A stretch of DNA of 64,000 nt, from assembly GCA_963931925.1 (NCBI GenBank), contig OZ007574.1, forward strand, positions 32,809,961-32,873,960, given 5' to 3'. Under the pieces are notes generated by a model. The model was not told the origin of the DNA. It saw only the letters and a program-made list of their open reading frames with translations, and made no database searches. The DNA is from Onchidella celtica (lineage: Eukaryota; Mollusca; Gastropoda; Systellommatophora; Onchidiidae). The stretch's first letter is position 1. The number at the start of each line of letters is the position of its first letter. The position numbers were made by a program, and so were the translations under genes. Positions 13,101 to 26,435 of the stretch are shown in pieces.

Positions 13101-16100
13101 TATCCTTAATAATATCACTATTACTGTCATTACCATAAATGTCTGAGTCATTATCATCAGTGACAATTATCTGTATTGCCATTGTTATTATCTGCGCATG
13201 AAATAAAAAGGAGAATGGTCATCGAAAAATGAAAGTTGGTATGATGATGGACAAAACATCTTTGGTAAGAGAAAACTGAAAGGGATTTAAAAGAAGCAAA
13301 CCAAAGGAAAGAATTATATATACCCAACCAAGTTTTCATGTATGACGCAAGCCCATAGCATTTCATTCAGCATAAGAACATTGTTTTGGATGTTATAGTG
13401 GAAAATGTATTGGCAGTATACTGGGTTAAAATAGTGGTAGGAACAATCATTTTCTGTACATAAATCTCCCATAAACAGTAGTGGGCCTGTAGGCTATTTT
13501 GTAAAATCATCTTGCGTTATTTGAGAAAGACAATCCAGATGGTTTTTCTGTCAAAATAATATTTTGAACCATATTGGTTACTACTGTACTTCTTATATTT
13601 TTGTGGTACGCATAATTATGTTAAAAGCAAAATCATGGGGGGAAATCCTTAAATCTAGGCCACAAAAGATTGAAGCTATTGCAGTTTTTTTTATGTTTGA
13701 CTTTTTTTTCTAATTTCGTTTCCTCGTAGCATGTACATGTATTTGAATACTAAACAGTAAAATAAAAAGTCTACCTAACTTTAACATCACATATTTTATG
13801 ATATATTTCAGCTGATTGTGATCAAAGGCAACATTTTATTGGTGGATTTAGGCATACATATTTGTGCCAGGGCCCTGTTAGCATGGACATCATTATTGTT
13901 TTAATGTCAGCAATAGTGTATGGTTTATTCTAATGCATGCTAAGTCATTTTAACTTATCTCAGTGAGTCAAAAAATACCAGGAGTTTTGATTATATGTCC
14001 TCTTATTTGTACTATTAAAAAAGTATTATATCCCCAACAGTGGTGGCGTTACTGGTGTACCGAGGGTTCATATCAAGATATGGAATAGTATATTTTAGCT
14101 ATGTAAAAGGTGCACAAATCTAAAGAAGTTTTGCACTTACCCCACCCCCTTTCATACACCCCTTTACCTTTTGATAGCCCCAAACCAGTGCCACCCATAG
14201 ATACACACTCAAACATCTCACCCACCCGGATAGTTTTTGTTTGTCTCATATCCATCTAAAAATATAGAACATGCCATTTCTAGGAGTCTTTCAATAGCTA
14301 TGTCACTTAATTCTTGACATCATGATGGCAGGCACTGTTACTAATGTTAATGTTATCGTTATCATCATCGATGGACGTTATTTTTATCATGTGCATACAG
14401 AAAAGGTAACATCTTTATTGCCACGGAGTGGACCTTTACATGAACTCTCTATATTTCTGCCATGTGTAATTATAAATGTCATGCTACCATTTGTAACAAA
14501 TTTGTTTTGCAGTTCGCCTTTTTTTTTTTTTTTCAAGTGAATGTTCATAATCCAGTTGAACTTGCCATAATCCCCACTTATTATCTACTCAGAAAAGGTA
14601 TTTCAAAATGCAGTCAACATGCATTTGTTTGACTTTGAAAAAGCTACATATTATATATATATATGTTCCTAGATAAGTTAGATTTTGTTTTAAACCACTC
14701 TAATTTTGAGGTTGGGTTTGAATTTGGGCTGCATGGCTTGCGAGCACCATAACAGCCACTAAGCCACTCTAATGGGACAATAACAATAGTAGACCTGCAC
14801 AAACGTTGTGGGCTAGATTTTTTATAGGTCCTGAAATGAACATTTTACTAAAGTTGAATAAATGTAGTACATCATTTATTCCTCTTTACTTCCATCCAAC
14901 ATGCAGTTATATACCAATGTATTACCAACAGTTTTTCATTTTCTTTTCTCTTTGTCACTGTATTAAGATACATTAAGTCAGCAAACCCCTTCATTCTCCT
15001 GACATTATTTTCATACTTATTTATTCATTTTTTTAGATTTTGATTATATTTTATTAAAATATATTTTGTGTCACTTCACCAAATCTGCTAGCCCCTTATT
15101 CCGAGGACAGCAGCATCATTTTTTCAGCTGGAGCCTATCAAGTATATGTAGGCTTTTTATTTTCTATGTTCGCCTTGACATATATAATAATGACAGTCAT
15201 CTGTCCCATCTGCATATAATGTGGTAAGAAATAAAGCAGAAATTTTGTGGGGATTTTAATGTCTTTTTGGTCTTATGCGTTACCATGGTCTGTATTTACA
15301 CAGTGATGGCGAGGGGGGAACGTTTTTCCACAATATTTAAGCCTATACACTACCTTTCCCATGAAATTTCACATGACACGATGTTTCTGTTAGACGATTG
15401 TTGTGAGTGTCATGGCAGTTGTAACTTTTTAGATGAAATTAAACTGTCACGCGAAAAAAAGAGTAGCTCTAGACCATGGCACAAGGTGGGTCACATTTTA
15501 TATCTATATGTATACATGTCTATGTCTTTTTTCTGCTCATTTTTGTGAGCTTTTTAAACTTATGTGGCTATTATTTCATAACTATGGACTCATTCAATCA
15601 GCACCTGTGTATTACTATTACCCAGATCTCCAGAAATGGCTGGATGCTAATGAAGTAGGAGTATACTGAATTTGGCCTTTTAAACTTGTGTCTTTTTCTT
15701 TAGGGAAGTTTTTGGCCCTATAGACTTTTGTTTTTGTTTAAGCTGTAACTCGTAAGTTTGTGGCCCAATGAACTTTGGTTCTTTTCTTTATGTACGCCTT
15801 TTGGCCTTTATGGACTTTTTGTTTTTCTTTTCATAAGATACTGGCCTTGCAGACTATTGTTTTTCTTTAGGTGAGATTAAAACATGAGGGTTAGACTGGC
15901 CTTCTGGTCCAATCACTGTGCAGTACCAAGGCTACTACAAGGGTGTTGCTTCACACAGACCCTATGCTTGATGACGGCCCTGGGTGCACTTGGGGGGGGG
16001 GGGGGGGTTATTGAGTATTGTGCCTCTGCATGTTGTTGAAACCTGTGGAGCTGGCAGTATGAAGAGGTCATTTTGCCAAGCGAGAACATACAGGGGGTTT

Positions 16101-17230
16101 ACTAAGGTCTCTTATTTATACAGTCTGTTATGAAAATCGATCCGGTGCCTTGGCGAATGATGCAGTACCCTCACACTACTCTTTTTTCATGATTATTCCC
16201 ATCGTTAATGGTTTTTTTTTTTTCCTTTTTCGGGAGGGGGGATCAATGTGATTTTTGGAAGGGGGAGGAGGCGTTAATTATTATAGTGCCTTTAGTAACA
16301 CAATAATACAGTGTAATAACAATACTGCACATGTAACGTTTATTCTTTTTTAATGTGGATTCCTATTTGCATAACCTCATCGAAATTCAAGTATCCCGGT
16401 GATAAAAGCATATATATAAAAAACAAGTACTGGTGTATTGCAAGGGTGTAAGAACCATTAATTATATTTATGAGTAGCATGACATTTTACCCAAATATTC
16501 ATTCTGCTTCACCTGCGCGCTTTGCTGGAGCAATATTTATAAATAATATAACTATTTATATTATTTATATACATGTACGTAAAAAATTATGATTATCTTT
16601 TTCTTTACTCCTAATTATTCTGCAATTTCATGCAGGTGTGTTAATTTTTACTGAACTGTTGGATCGTCACTCAGCTCAACTGACATTGATTTCGATTGCA
16701 TGTAAGCCAGTTGCATGAATAGACCTATGTAATGTGCTTGGTTTTAATAAATCTTTTTTTTTAAAATATAAATTTACCCTCATGCAATGATTTGTAATTG
16801 AAAATCTTTCACATGTTTGTGTAAAACTGATCGTGTACTATTATATAGATCTACTGTTTTGAATCAAACTGTTGATAATGTTTGTCCATTCGAAGGAGGG
16901 GGGGGGGAGGGGGACGTGCACTTTTATTTGTGGTCGCTTTCTGCTTTCTACCCCAGAAAGTAGGCCCTACATCAAATCTAATCAAAGCAAATAAGCTATG
17001 GTTATAGGATTAGGAACAGCACATTTAAAAACAAAATTTAAAAAAAACCACAACAAGAACAATAATGGGAATGATCAATCTTAACTGATTTGAGGTGGTT
17101 GTTGTTCTTTTCATTTGTTTTTACCTTTCTCCCTTGGCGTGTCTTCCCCTTATTTTTCATGTTGTTGTTTTTTTCTCCTTTTTTGCCATTTCTCTTCCAT
17201 AAAAGGCAAGGAACAGTTTCAAAATTGAGG
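10136..17230. other. 3' UTR and intergenic sequence after copy A
   Basis: No gene seen. It is AT-rich, with several AATAAA-type signals that could end the ZNFX1 transcript (near 10990, 11352 and 11500). It contains the RTE-tailed insertion 10594-10968 and a run of about 16 G at 15992-16007. The rest is recognisable in unit B. Confidence 0.55.
10594..10968 (-). mobile_element. 375-bp non-autonomous element with RTE/LINE-type 3' tail
   Basis: Flanked by a 13-bp direct repeat GCTGTGTGACATT (10581-10593 and 10969-10981). Unit B has an empty site there (GCTGTGTGACACTG near 47880). The minus strand ends in a LINE-like coding remnant (LAHDREGWKVFVGGLYPD then stop) followed by an ATG-repeat tail, as in RTE-type elements. 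The 5' head carries GTCGTAAGAGGCGACTAAAG. It is probably an internally deleted LINE or a SINE sharing a LINE tail. Confidence 0.75.
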
Positions 17231-20200
17231 CCTTTAACTTATACGGTAAATAACAAAATAATAATATGCCTTATTTCGTGTATTCCTCGTCTTCTTTATG
17301 TTTTTATAATAATAAACGTATACAGGATAGTTGCATCCTGGCTTTGGAATTTTTGTTTTGTTTTGTTGGTATGTTTTTTCTTCCTTTTCACTGAAATACA
17401 TGTATGTGCATTGTATGCGTTCTCTCTGTGTTGATTGGTATTAAATATTACAGGCATTAGCTTGTCTTAAGTTGTCTCACTCCTCTGCATTCACAATTTC
17501 TGCTCACCATCATCGACGATGAATGTTCTTTTTTTTTTCTGTTGTGTATTTTTTTTTTTAATGCAGCATAACATGAACACACCCAGACAGATTACATAAA
17601 GCCAGATTTGCCCATATTTTACAGTGTCCCATTTGCAACTGGTGCGCAATGCAAAGTGTTGCTGCTGTTTTGGAATATCCTACCGAACTGAACGCTCCTG
17701 ACAGACACTAAATATTAATAATAACTCTGCGTCCCCTTACAATGACAAGGTTCTAACTCTCTTCCATCAACTTTTGAGAAATTGATGAGTGAAATTATAT
17801 GTGCTGGTAGCTTTCAGAGGTACGACTTTTTTTCTTTCTTTTTTTTTGTTTTTCAGTAAAATTTAAAGATTGCACACCGAATTATTAGCTTGATATTTTG
17901 ACACACAGTGGAGAAGATCTGTAGGAGTAGTATATCGTGTGTAACTCAGTTCAGCCAAAAAATGGAGATAGAACCTTGTCATTCTAGGGGAACGACTAGG
18001 TAAAAAAAAAAAAAACACACACACACACACACAAACACTACACGGTTCGGGTGGCATCCCTAGATATTGGTGGATTTTTCTTTAATTAGTTTTTCGACTT
18101 TCAGCTGTATTGCTTTATTCTGAGAAAGCAACTTAATTAGGATCTCTGGATCAAATGGCGAGTTTTCTTGCAGTCAATCTTAACTTTTTTTTTTTTTTTT
18201 TTAAATCAGAACAGCCATACATGTAGATGGGTATATTGGACAACGTAACTATATGGTGACCGTCGATGTTTGCCTTCTTAACAAAAAATATACCCGAATA
18301 TGTATTGACTCTCCGTTAGGCCTCTTTTTCAATGTAATGAATTTGCATTTCCAAAGACATTTGAGAGAGAAATACATATTTATTTGAGTGAGAAGGTTGT
18401 GAGATAAAAATTTGACTCTGCGATTTGTGCTCAATTGATCATGTTTTAATTACAGTAACAAACTAACATGCTAAAATTTGACCACAATACAAGTTAAATT
18501 CATGTGAAAGAAAATTAACTTAGTGTAAACAACGATATTAGGAACAATTCTAGTATCCTTGGCGAAGATAAGCAACTCAAAATTAGGTCTATATTCCGAG
18601 CGTGGTTTCTATGTAAGGGTGTCCGAAAGTTGTCTTGGGTATACAGAAATGTTTATTTGGGTCACAAGTCAGGTGGTCACTGGATTAAATTCCGTTTTTG
18701 GTATTTTATGAGAGGTCAAAATGTTTTGCTATCGACAGTAGCCTGAGTGGGACCGATAGGCCTATTGGGCACATTTTTTTTTTTGTTCGGAAACTGTCTT
18801 CAAATCTATTTGGAATTTTGCGTGGGCTCACAGACCTACATGTATTTCACTTTAAACTTTATGAAGTTTTTTTCTTTTTCTTTTTGTTGGACTGTAGCCT
18901 GATTTTGACCTTGGTACAAAAATAATAAGTAGACTGATTTATTTTTATCTTTAAAGAAAGAAAAAGAAGATCTCAGCAATATTAAACTGTAAACTGTGCA
19001 AAACATTAAGATTTTTCTTCACCAAGAAAAAACGAACGATTGATGAATACTAAACGAACGATACCCCACGCATTTCTTTAGTGTAAAATATAACCACAGG
19101 CAAATTAACAAACAATTATCGTAATAATCAATTTCAGTTCCGCTCATGGTTAGGTAAGGTTAAAATACAAACTGGGAAATGCAAATGCCACTTTCATAAC
19201 GTGAGCCAAAATGCACAGTCTACATGTATATTCATGGTACATGACTTGTATTTGGTTCATTTAAATTTATGTCATTATTACCAAAGTAAGGAGCACACGC
19301 AAATGTAATACAAACTGAGCAATCCAAAGACCGTTTTGGTAAATTTGATCCATCAAACGATTGTCTAAACAAGATCCACAGCTTGAAAATAACAAGATGA
19401 AACGGCACGGAAAATAACAAATTTAAAAAAATGAACATCTTCGACCCAGATATATTTGGGTGCTCTATTTTTTTTTAAATACATGTATTTGAAAATTAAG
19501 AATTCATTACTATAAGATCTAAGCATCAAAAGACGACGGGGCAGGTGACATCGATGTACAGTATCAAATTCAAAGCAAACCTTGTGGAAAACAGTGAGGA
19601 AACTTGCTTTCGGGTGTAGGCTGAAGTACGTCTCTTATGGAGGCAAAACCTCACCTTATTTGTTGGGTACGCCATGCCATCATAACTGTCGTCTCTGCTT
19701 GAAGATATAAATAATGGGGACCATTCTAGTCTACGGGATAATGAGTGGATACGCCTATGAAAAACACATCACCTACTCAATTTTATCTTTTACTGTAACT
19801 CTTCTAGTATTCGCTAGACACTTTACTAATGTTGGACTTTTTTTTTTTATATATGAAGTGTATATTTGGCGATCGCGAAAATAGAGCACAATAAAAATAT
19901 AAAAAAAAGATCTCTGTGCCTTTTCAAATGATGAAAGGCCGCATCCAAAATTTCATTTCTATAATCAGACAAGGAATTACCCAAATTATCGTTCAAAGCG
20001 AACCATTATGACTTTTATTTTCACCTCCAATGTTATGACGTTTTCTGGGAATTTCCAATTTGACGTGACATCCTGTTGCGTTCTACCCTGCCACCGTGCA
20101 CATGAATTGTTCTGCTTGCCGAAAGAAACTATAAATGTGTGATATATTGCTGTGGATTTGCATCGAGAATGAAATACATCCAAAAGTATATTTATTTGAT

Positions 20201-20696
20201 TCACCAGTCACAGTTGTGGATAGATATATATAAGATGGGACAAGGAGAATTCGTCCTTTGGGTTGCGTGTTAAATGTTTCAGTGAATATTCTGTTTCCAC
20301 CACTAAAAGATTCCTCGGCCTTACATTATAGTTTATTCGCCTTTATGCTGTGTCCTATGCAATTTCACACGGTGAACTGGACCCAGGAAGGTTAGTTTAT
20401 GTCTTACTTCCTTGAGTTACTTAGGCTACTGGTTGTGTGTCGTTGCCGGATAAAATCAATCCGCGTGTGTCACTTGTGTCGTGTGTTGTGGTTGGAACCT
20501 TATGATTGTCACTTGTCCCCCTTGCGACGGATCCCAATCTATTTTTTCCCTTAACAGGTTACTGGATGAGTGTGAGGACTGAATATGGTCTTATGGTCTG
20601 CTTTCATGGGAACCAGAATCAAATAAATGTCGGCATCTGATCTTGAGCTAACTGCTGTTTCGCTTCCATGAGAGATAATTATGGACATCAACATTA
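17231..20696. other. Spacer without recognisable genes
   Basis: AT-rich sequence after the duplicated unit. It has poly-T tracts, a short CA run near 18015-18033 and scattered short open frames without family features. Nothing further can be supported. Confidence 0.5.
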
Positions 20697-21625
20697 TGAT
20701 TATCTCACCGGAATAGACCTAATTGATAGCTCCTTCTGGCGTAGAGTGTTGTCGACGTGGATATCTCTTCAGGTAAATGAAAGGGAAGAAAACCAAAGTT
20801 GGAACGAACCCCTGTTTAACAATAAAAGTTTCACGTTCAAAAGCAAACATCTATTTTTCCCGAAATGCATCTCGAAAGGCATTTTAAGAGTTAAAGACAT
20901 GTTCAGGGGAAATAACTTAATGAGCCTTGAAGCATTTCAGGAGTTATATGGAACCAACCCAAGATACTACCTAGACTATAATATTATTACAAATGCTCTA
21001 AGGAGTCGAGGACTTAAACATGTTGGAGTAAACATAAATGAGCAACAGCTGAAAGTAATAAAATTTAGAGGATCCGAGATAGAACACATTTCAAGAAAAA
21101 CATTTTATGAATTACTGCATAGGGAAGAAGATTTCCACACTAAAAACATCTGGCAAAACAAATATGGAATACAAGTGACAGAACAAAATTGGGAAATCTG
21201 CCATAATAGCACAAAGGAAACAAGACTTAGGGCTTTGCAGTGGAAAATCCTGCATAATATTTATCCAACAAATATTCTATTAAATAAAATGGGCATCAAG
21301 GATACAAAAAACTGTGAAGAATGTGGAAACCACCGACTTCTTAGAACATTTCTTTTTTACCTGCACAAATGTACAAAGAATGTGGCAGGACATTGAGAGC
21401 AGAGTAAATATACATTATAATACACATATATCTCTGAGTGAAGAAGTGGTTATGCTGGGACTAACAGAGAAAAACAAACACTGTCATAAGGAATTGCTAT
21501 CATTTATTAATATGATAGTATTAATAGGCAAGCTGTCTATTTCCAAATTCAAGTATGGTAAAAAATCAAAACTTATTGACATATTCAATAGAGAAATCTC
21601 ACTGAGTAAAATAGATTTACCTTAG
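20697..21625 (+). mobile_element. L1/Tx1-like non-LTR retrotransposon, C-terminal ORF2 fragment
   Basis: The open frame has the typical post-RT region of L1/Tx1-type ORF2: SFWRRVLSTWISLQ, WNEPLFNN, ISKGILRVKDMF, SLEAFQELYG, and TRLRALQWKILHNIYPTN before a CxxC...H zinc-knuckle (CEECGN). A frameshift near 21340 moves the reading to FLEHFFFTCTNVQRMW, ending at a stop at 21625. The RT core is missing, so it is 5'-truncated and inactive. The 3' boundary is not resolved. Confidence 0.8.
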
Positions 21626-22657
21626 AAATCTTTAGATATCCCACCCCACTAGGATTGTCCCTATATAAAGCAGCAATCACAGCAAACACATGTAGTGAGA
21701 AATCAGTACTGACATTGGTGAAAACTGGCAGTTATGTATATAAATATATCTATTATTATACATGTCCTTGTTTTCTTGGCCTATATATTAGGTTATGTCT
21801 GAAATAGATATAGATAGAGTAGATTGTTCATTAGACGCTATTTGGGAAAAAGATCACGTGTCTCGTTAGCAACTAACAACTGCACCCTATCTCTGTCTTG
21901 ATGTAGTATTTTAACACTACCAATAACACATCTTCCTACAGAAACTATATATAATTACCAAAGTCATGAAAGCCAAAGCATTTGGGTTTGTTATTCAGTA
22001 TTTAAAATTTGGCAACGGAGGATCATCGGGAGGAAAGCTCGAGGTAAGAGGGTCTAGCCCCGCCCTCCCTGTCGCGAGGTGACGCCACTCCAAGAAGCGG
22101 GTGGCTTCGTCACGCGGCGGGTCTGAGAGCGGACATCTCGGGGATCCCCGCCTTTTACACACATGGAATATCACAGACACATTTTGGAAAGACATTATAA
22201 TTACGAAATTAAAAGACGAAACGATAAAGAAACGCACATTTACACAAAACAGTCTCTATCTCTGTATCCTTAGGATAGGTCTTTTTATTAACAAAGCCAC
22301 CCTAGTACGAGACAACGTGCAAAATATCCTGGCCTCATTGGTGGCGACTAGACTCCCATCTGGAGTGGGCATGTGGGTTGCTCGCCTTGGGACTCCGTAA
22401 GGGAGCCAAGGAGGATAAGCTTAACTCTAACACAAGGAAAGGAAAGCATAAGGAAAAACCAGATAACCAACTAATCATCTTCTCCCAGCTTACATCAGGT
22501 TACATTATAGGCTATTATTATATCATATTGTATTGTAAGGCTTCGCACAATACTAGGTGAGAACTAACAATGAAGCGTCTAGAATAGGAACGAGCATGGG
22601 GGAAAAAAAACAAAAAAACATTATGATTATCTGTTCGTCGTCACAATATCTCTTTCT
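21626..22657. other. Possible LINE 3' flank and a GC-rich block
   Basis: 21626-21960 may be the 3' UTR of the preceding LINE. About 22010-22160 is abruptly GC-rich (GACGCCACTCC, CACGCGGCGGGTC). Another such patch with GGAGTGGGCATGTGG lies at about 22340-22420. I do not recognise either; there is no tRNA, 5S or U2 match that I can see. Confidence 0.35.
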
Positions 22658-23399
22658 TGAGAAATTTTGGTAGTGTTATGTCCATTATGTGTAATGTCTA
22701 ATGCTATGTTAAAATTTCCTCAAGATTTAATCATTACTTTTAAAGATATTTTAGATTAAGTGAGTATCTGTCAAAAATTAATAAAACTAAGCCAGCTGAT
22801 CAAGAACGATGAAGGTTTTAACGCAAATTCAGCTATCCAGCGCACAACAGTTGAGTATCTTTTCTCCATTTTTTTTTATCAAATCCAGTCCACCTTTCCA
22901 ATCCAACCTTATTTTGTAGATCTAAGTTGACCAAACGACACTCAACCAAGCCTTTTGCTTCCTTATAGTGATACATTGATTACCTCCAAGTCGAGTGTAT
23001 TCCAACTAATGTGAAAGTATTTTAACTTAAAAAGACAGAATAAGTTCTTCGACCTGGTGAATATTATCATCTGTTCTGACACTTTTTGGCCTACCGCTGC
23101 CTTTCTTTCTGTCTGAAGTTCCTGTTGGAATGACTTTGCTAATCAATGAATTGACACTTCTTTTAGACCAGTTCTTATTGGGAAATTCTTTCACAATTCG
23201 AGCAGCCCTCCATCCCTTTTCGTTGTAGAGAGTCTCAATAACAATTCGTTCTTGATCAGCTGGCTTGTTTTTATTAATTTTTGACAGATACTCACTTAAT
23301 CTAAAATATCTTTAAAAGTAATAATTAAATCTTGATGAAATTTTAACATAGTATTAGTCATTACACATATAATGGACGTAACTCTATCAAAATTTCTCA
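22658..23399 (-). mobile_element. Tc1/mariner-like element with ~150-bp terminal inverted repeats
   Basis: Arms 22658-22809 and 23247-23399 are inverted copies with few mismatches, beginning TGAGAAATTTTG. The right arm includes the start of a transposase N-terminus, read on the minus strand at about 23032-23292. Seen there are INKNKPADQERIVIETLY, a helix-turn-helix stretch and GSGRPKSVRTDDN. The catalytic domain is absent. The left arm also repeats the first codons in inverted form, so this is a rearranged, foldback-like derivative and not an intact transposon. Confidence 0.75.
23032..23292 (-). pseudogene. N-terminal DNA-binding fragment of a mariner-like transposase
   Basis: About 86 open codons inside the inverted-repeat element. 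There are two helical segments and the basic GRPKSVRT hinge that joins the paired HTH domain to the second HTH in Tc1/mariner transposases. It ends at a TAA after EELILSF. No DDE domain follows. Confidence 0.6.
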
Positions 23400-24661
23400 C
23401 GGATTCATCAAAAGGGTTGCGAGACATTTGGTGTCAATGTTGGGGCAGTTTTTGATGTGTTTTCTTTTTTTGATCATCCGATATAATTATGTCTTTTATG
23501 AACAACTATTTAACCTCTGTTACTGTCAAGTTTTGGATCAATCCAAGCATCGGGACGCTCATGTGGCGTAAATGAATAATTATGGAAACTTAGGCCTACC
23601 TAAGGGCGTGTCTCCGTCTGAAAACGTGTGAGAACGTGCACGTAACGACATGTATTGTTGAAGGTATAGGTCTATAAAAGAAAAGTTGCTTGAGACATCC
23701 CGAGACATCTATATATGTTTGAGGGTGCAAATGCCAAGGCCAGCGATCCACCCTCCTTTCTCCATACCGTCCATAGGCATATCTTCTTTGTCAACTGTAT
23801 AGTGAGCAATTTATCCAGGACCTGTCGAGGCAGACTCAGTATCCCTGCTGACTTTTTTTGTTTTTTGTTTTGCATAGGCCCTACGTGTCTCCTGCTGCGA
23901 GATTTGTTTCATGAACCGTTTCGTCAACCGATTGGTTCACTGAAAGTGAATTCTATTTCTCTCATAGTTTTCCAAAATATTTGTCTAGATACACGTAGGC
24001 CTACGTCAATATCATCGACTGTGCTCCCTCGGTTTGATTCTTAATTTTCTTAATTAAGGAATACTTGCTTTTGACAGAAGCCATGGATGACACGATACAA
24101 AACATCTTTATGAAAACTGCCCAATTCTTTGCTTTTGAGCTCTTATTGATAAGGTGTTAATTTTCATCATTTTCGTTCAAACACCGATGTATATTATAGC
24201 GTCTTTTGTTCCCCCAGGTGCATGATAACTCGCTCATCACGACTTTTAATTCTATGGTACAGATAACCGCACCTGGCCTTTTGTGGAAAAAAAACTGCAC
24301 AGACGCAATGTCACGCTTTTAACTCCACAAATTTGCACTTCAGGGACATTTGGACTGAATTTAGGCCAGGGAGAAAAATGTTTTATCACGTATTGCAATG
24401 ACAATGCTGAAGATATGATTATTATTATGTGTAAGGCTTCTAAGAAAAACTATTTTCGTTCACTTCTGATGGCTTACCATGTAAAGTACTATGGTCCCTA
24501 AAAACAACCCTTTTGGTTTCCGTTCACGTTACTGTAAGAGTGCGAATGCATTACACGAAGGAACTGATAAGTATTTTATTAATCGCGATGACAAGGAATT
24601 CTAACTGAGCCAATTATTGGTTTGGAGAAAAAAATATTTCCTCAACGTCCAGAGCAAGAGA
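23400..24661. other. Spacer without recognisable genes
   Basis: Only short open frames with no family features. GTAGGCCTAC-type palindromic words occur near 23590 and 23995. Confidence 0.45.
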
Positions 24662-24673
24662 AAGGTGCAAGCT

Positions 24674-24892
24674 TCTTCTTCTTCTGCGTTCTTGGTGTCA
24701 GACTGTTTATATGAGGAGGCCGGTAGCCTTTATGAAGGACGCTGTGCTCCTGAGATTCTCTGCTGTCCCATATATCTTGGTGTGTAGTGCCGCACCTCGG
24801 GGCCAGCTGTCTTCCCTCTGTTATCTGTATAGTGGGCATTGTTGGAGGACAAGTTCCGCATTTTCTGGGGAATTTCCACATGGGCATGTCTC
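24674..24892 (-). mobile_element. Very short 5'-truncated LINE copy with GAA tail
   Basis: Flanked by a perfect 12-bp target duplication AAGGTGCAAGCT (24662-24673 and 24893-24904). The minus strand encodes a zinc-knuckle tail (CPCGNSPENAELVLQQCPLY, one stop, then LHTKIYGTAENLR and a stop), followed by a GAA-repeat 3' tail. The tail peptide and GAA repeat match the LINE at 33147-35193, so both belong to one family. Confidence 0.85.
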
Positions 24893-24904
24893 AAGGTGCA
24901 AGCT

Positions 24905-26055
24905 AAATTGCGTGGAAATCCAACCGTTAGTCTTGAGAAAAGAGATGATAATGTGTTGCACAGCAAAGTTTACAGACTATAACAATTCAAACACTACACG
25001 TATACAGTGTCAGGTACACACATCATTCTTGCGCACTGCAAGTGAGCGCCAGTAATTAATTAAACAGTAGGATGGCAATGCCATTATCCACCTTTCAAGA
25101 CTGGCAGATTTAAAGTATTAAATGTTAATGAACAAACTGGGACACATTATTGATGCCCTCCGAACCGCTAAAGACCAGAGCATTACATTCACGATAATTT
25201 TAACTGTGCATGAGGCAATACATCTTAGTACAGGCTTTACACGTTATCACGAAAATTGCCCTTGGCGTGCAGCGTGTTCAAACTCAATACATGTACTTTT
25301 TCAGAGATACGCATACTCGTATTTAACTAGGTAGATATGAAATGCCACGTCGTGTAAACTTTAAGAAAGAAAATTAATGTTAATGAGCTACAGCTGCAGA
25401 CCTGTGCCTGCCCTGAAGTTGGAACTTACTGTAATGCAAACCGTGTCAGCTCACCAAAGCTCAGAACACGGCAAAATCAATGGTATCACACGTATAACCT
25501 GCGGTCAATTGCAGATTGTGAAACAAATGCAGGCCAAAAGGGGTCAGTCTGATAAACGATTATCCACCCCTTAAGACTGAAACAATGCGCTTTCTTAATC
25601 TTATTCTTTATTTTTTTTAAAATTGCAGAAATATTACATTGTGCAATGCCCCCCCCCTCCCCCCCCCCTTTTTTTTTTTTTGCTCAGTGGTACAACCCTG
25701 TTCCATGACAGTTTCAAAAATTATGAAATTAATTTTCTTAAGTAATTTAATCCTGACGCTTTTGTGTCGACCGTTTGTGTTTTTCGAACTTCAGGCATTT
25801 TTTTTCACAAAGTTATTGAAAATGTGAAATACATTTTGTTTTTCTCCGTTTGATAAGCCTTGAACATGAGAGACTGTTTGACACACATACTATAATATGG
25901 TGCAATTTTCCTGACTAGAAACGAATGCCTAGTGCCGTCGCACTTATCGTATCTGAAGTAAGATTATAGATTATCAGAGAGAGAGGGTGGGAGCAGAGGT
26001 TTATCTTGGGTAATGCTGTGTACTTCATCTAGTTAGAGAAAAAAAATCCCCCCAC
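24905..26055. other. Spacer without recognisable genes
   Basis: AT-rich. It includes a C-run followed by a T-run at about 25649-25681. No coding or RNA feature is supported. Confidence 0.45.
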
Positions 26056-26058
26056 CCC

Positions 26059-26059
<1 letters not shown>

Positions 26060-26153
<94 letters not shown>

Positions 26154-26154
26154 C

Positions 26155-26222
<68 letters not shown>

Positions 26223-26224
26223 CT
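26060..26224. repeat. (ATCT)n microsatellite
   Basis: About 41 nearly perfect tetranucleotide units with two single-base interruptions (near 26153 and 26203). Confidence 0.97.
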
Positions 26225-26435
26225 GTGACTGTCTTTCTATCAGTATCAGCGAGTCAGTCTGTCTGTCTATCCGCCTGTCTATCAATTTCCTGTGTATTTT
26301 GTTCAGAAAGTTTCACCAGAGTAGAGCACAATTTCAAATATTTTAAATTGAAATAACCGAAGACGACGATATTAGAATTGCCCCCGTGATTTCACATGTA
26401 CTCATGTTTATAACGCCTACAATCATACAGTAGTT

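Larger units (their letters stand above)
1160..17230 (+). repeat. Segmental duplication, unit A
   Basis: From shortly upstream of exon 1 to about 17.2 kb the sequence is colinear with 37780-55930. Landmarks: GTTCCTGTAGAGACAAAAGC (about 11153 and 48058), ATGCAGTCAACAT (about 14608 and 53081), CACTTCACCAAATCTGCTA (about 15072 and 53695), and the G-rich stretch then AAAGTA near 16900 and 55630. Edges are approximate because they were found by eye. Confidence 0.8.

Noticed and set aside
17090..17434. 114-codon open frame with many Phe/Leu
   Set aside because: A T-rich low-complexity artefact with no counterpart in unit B.
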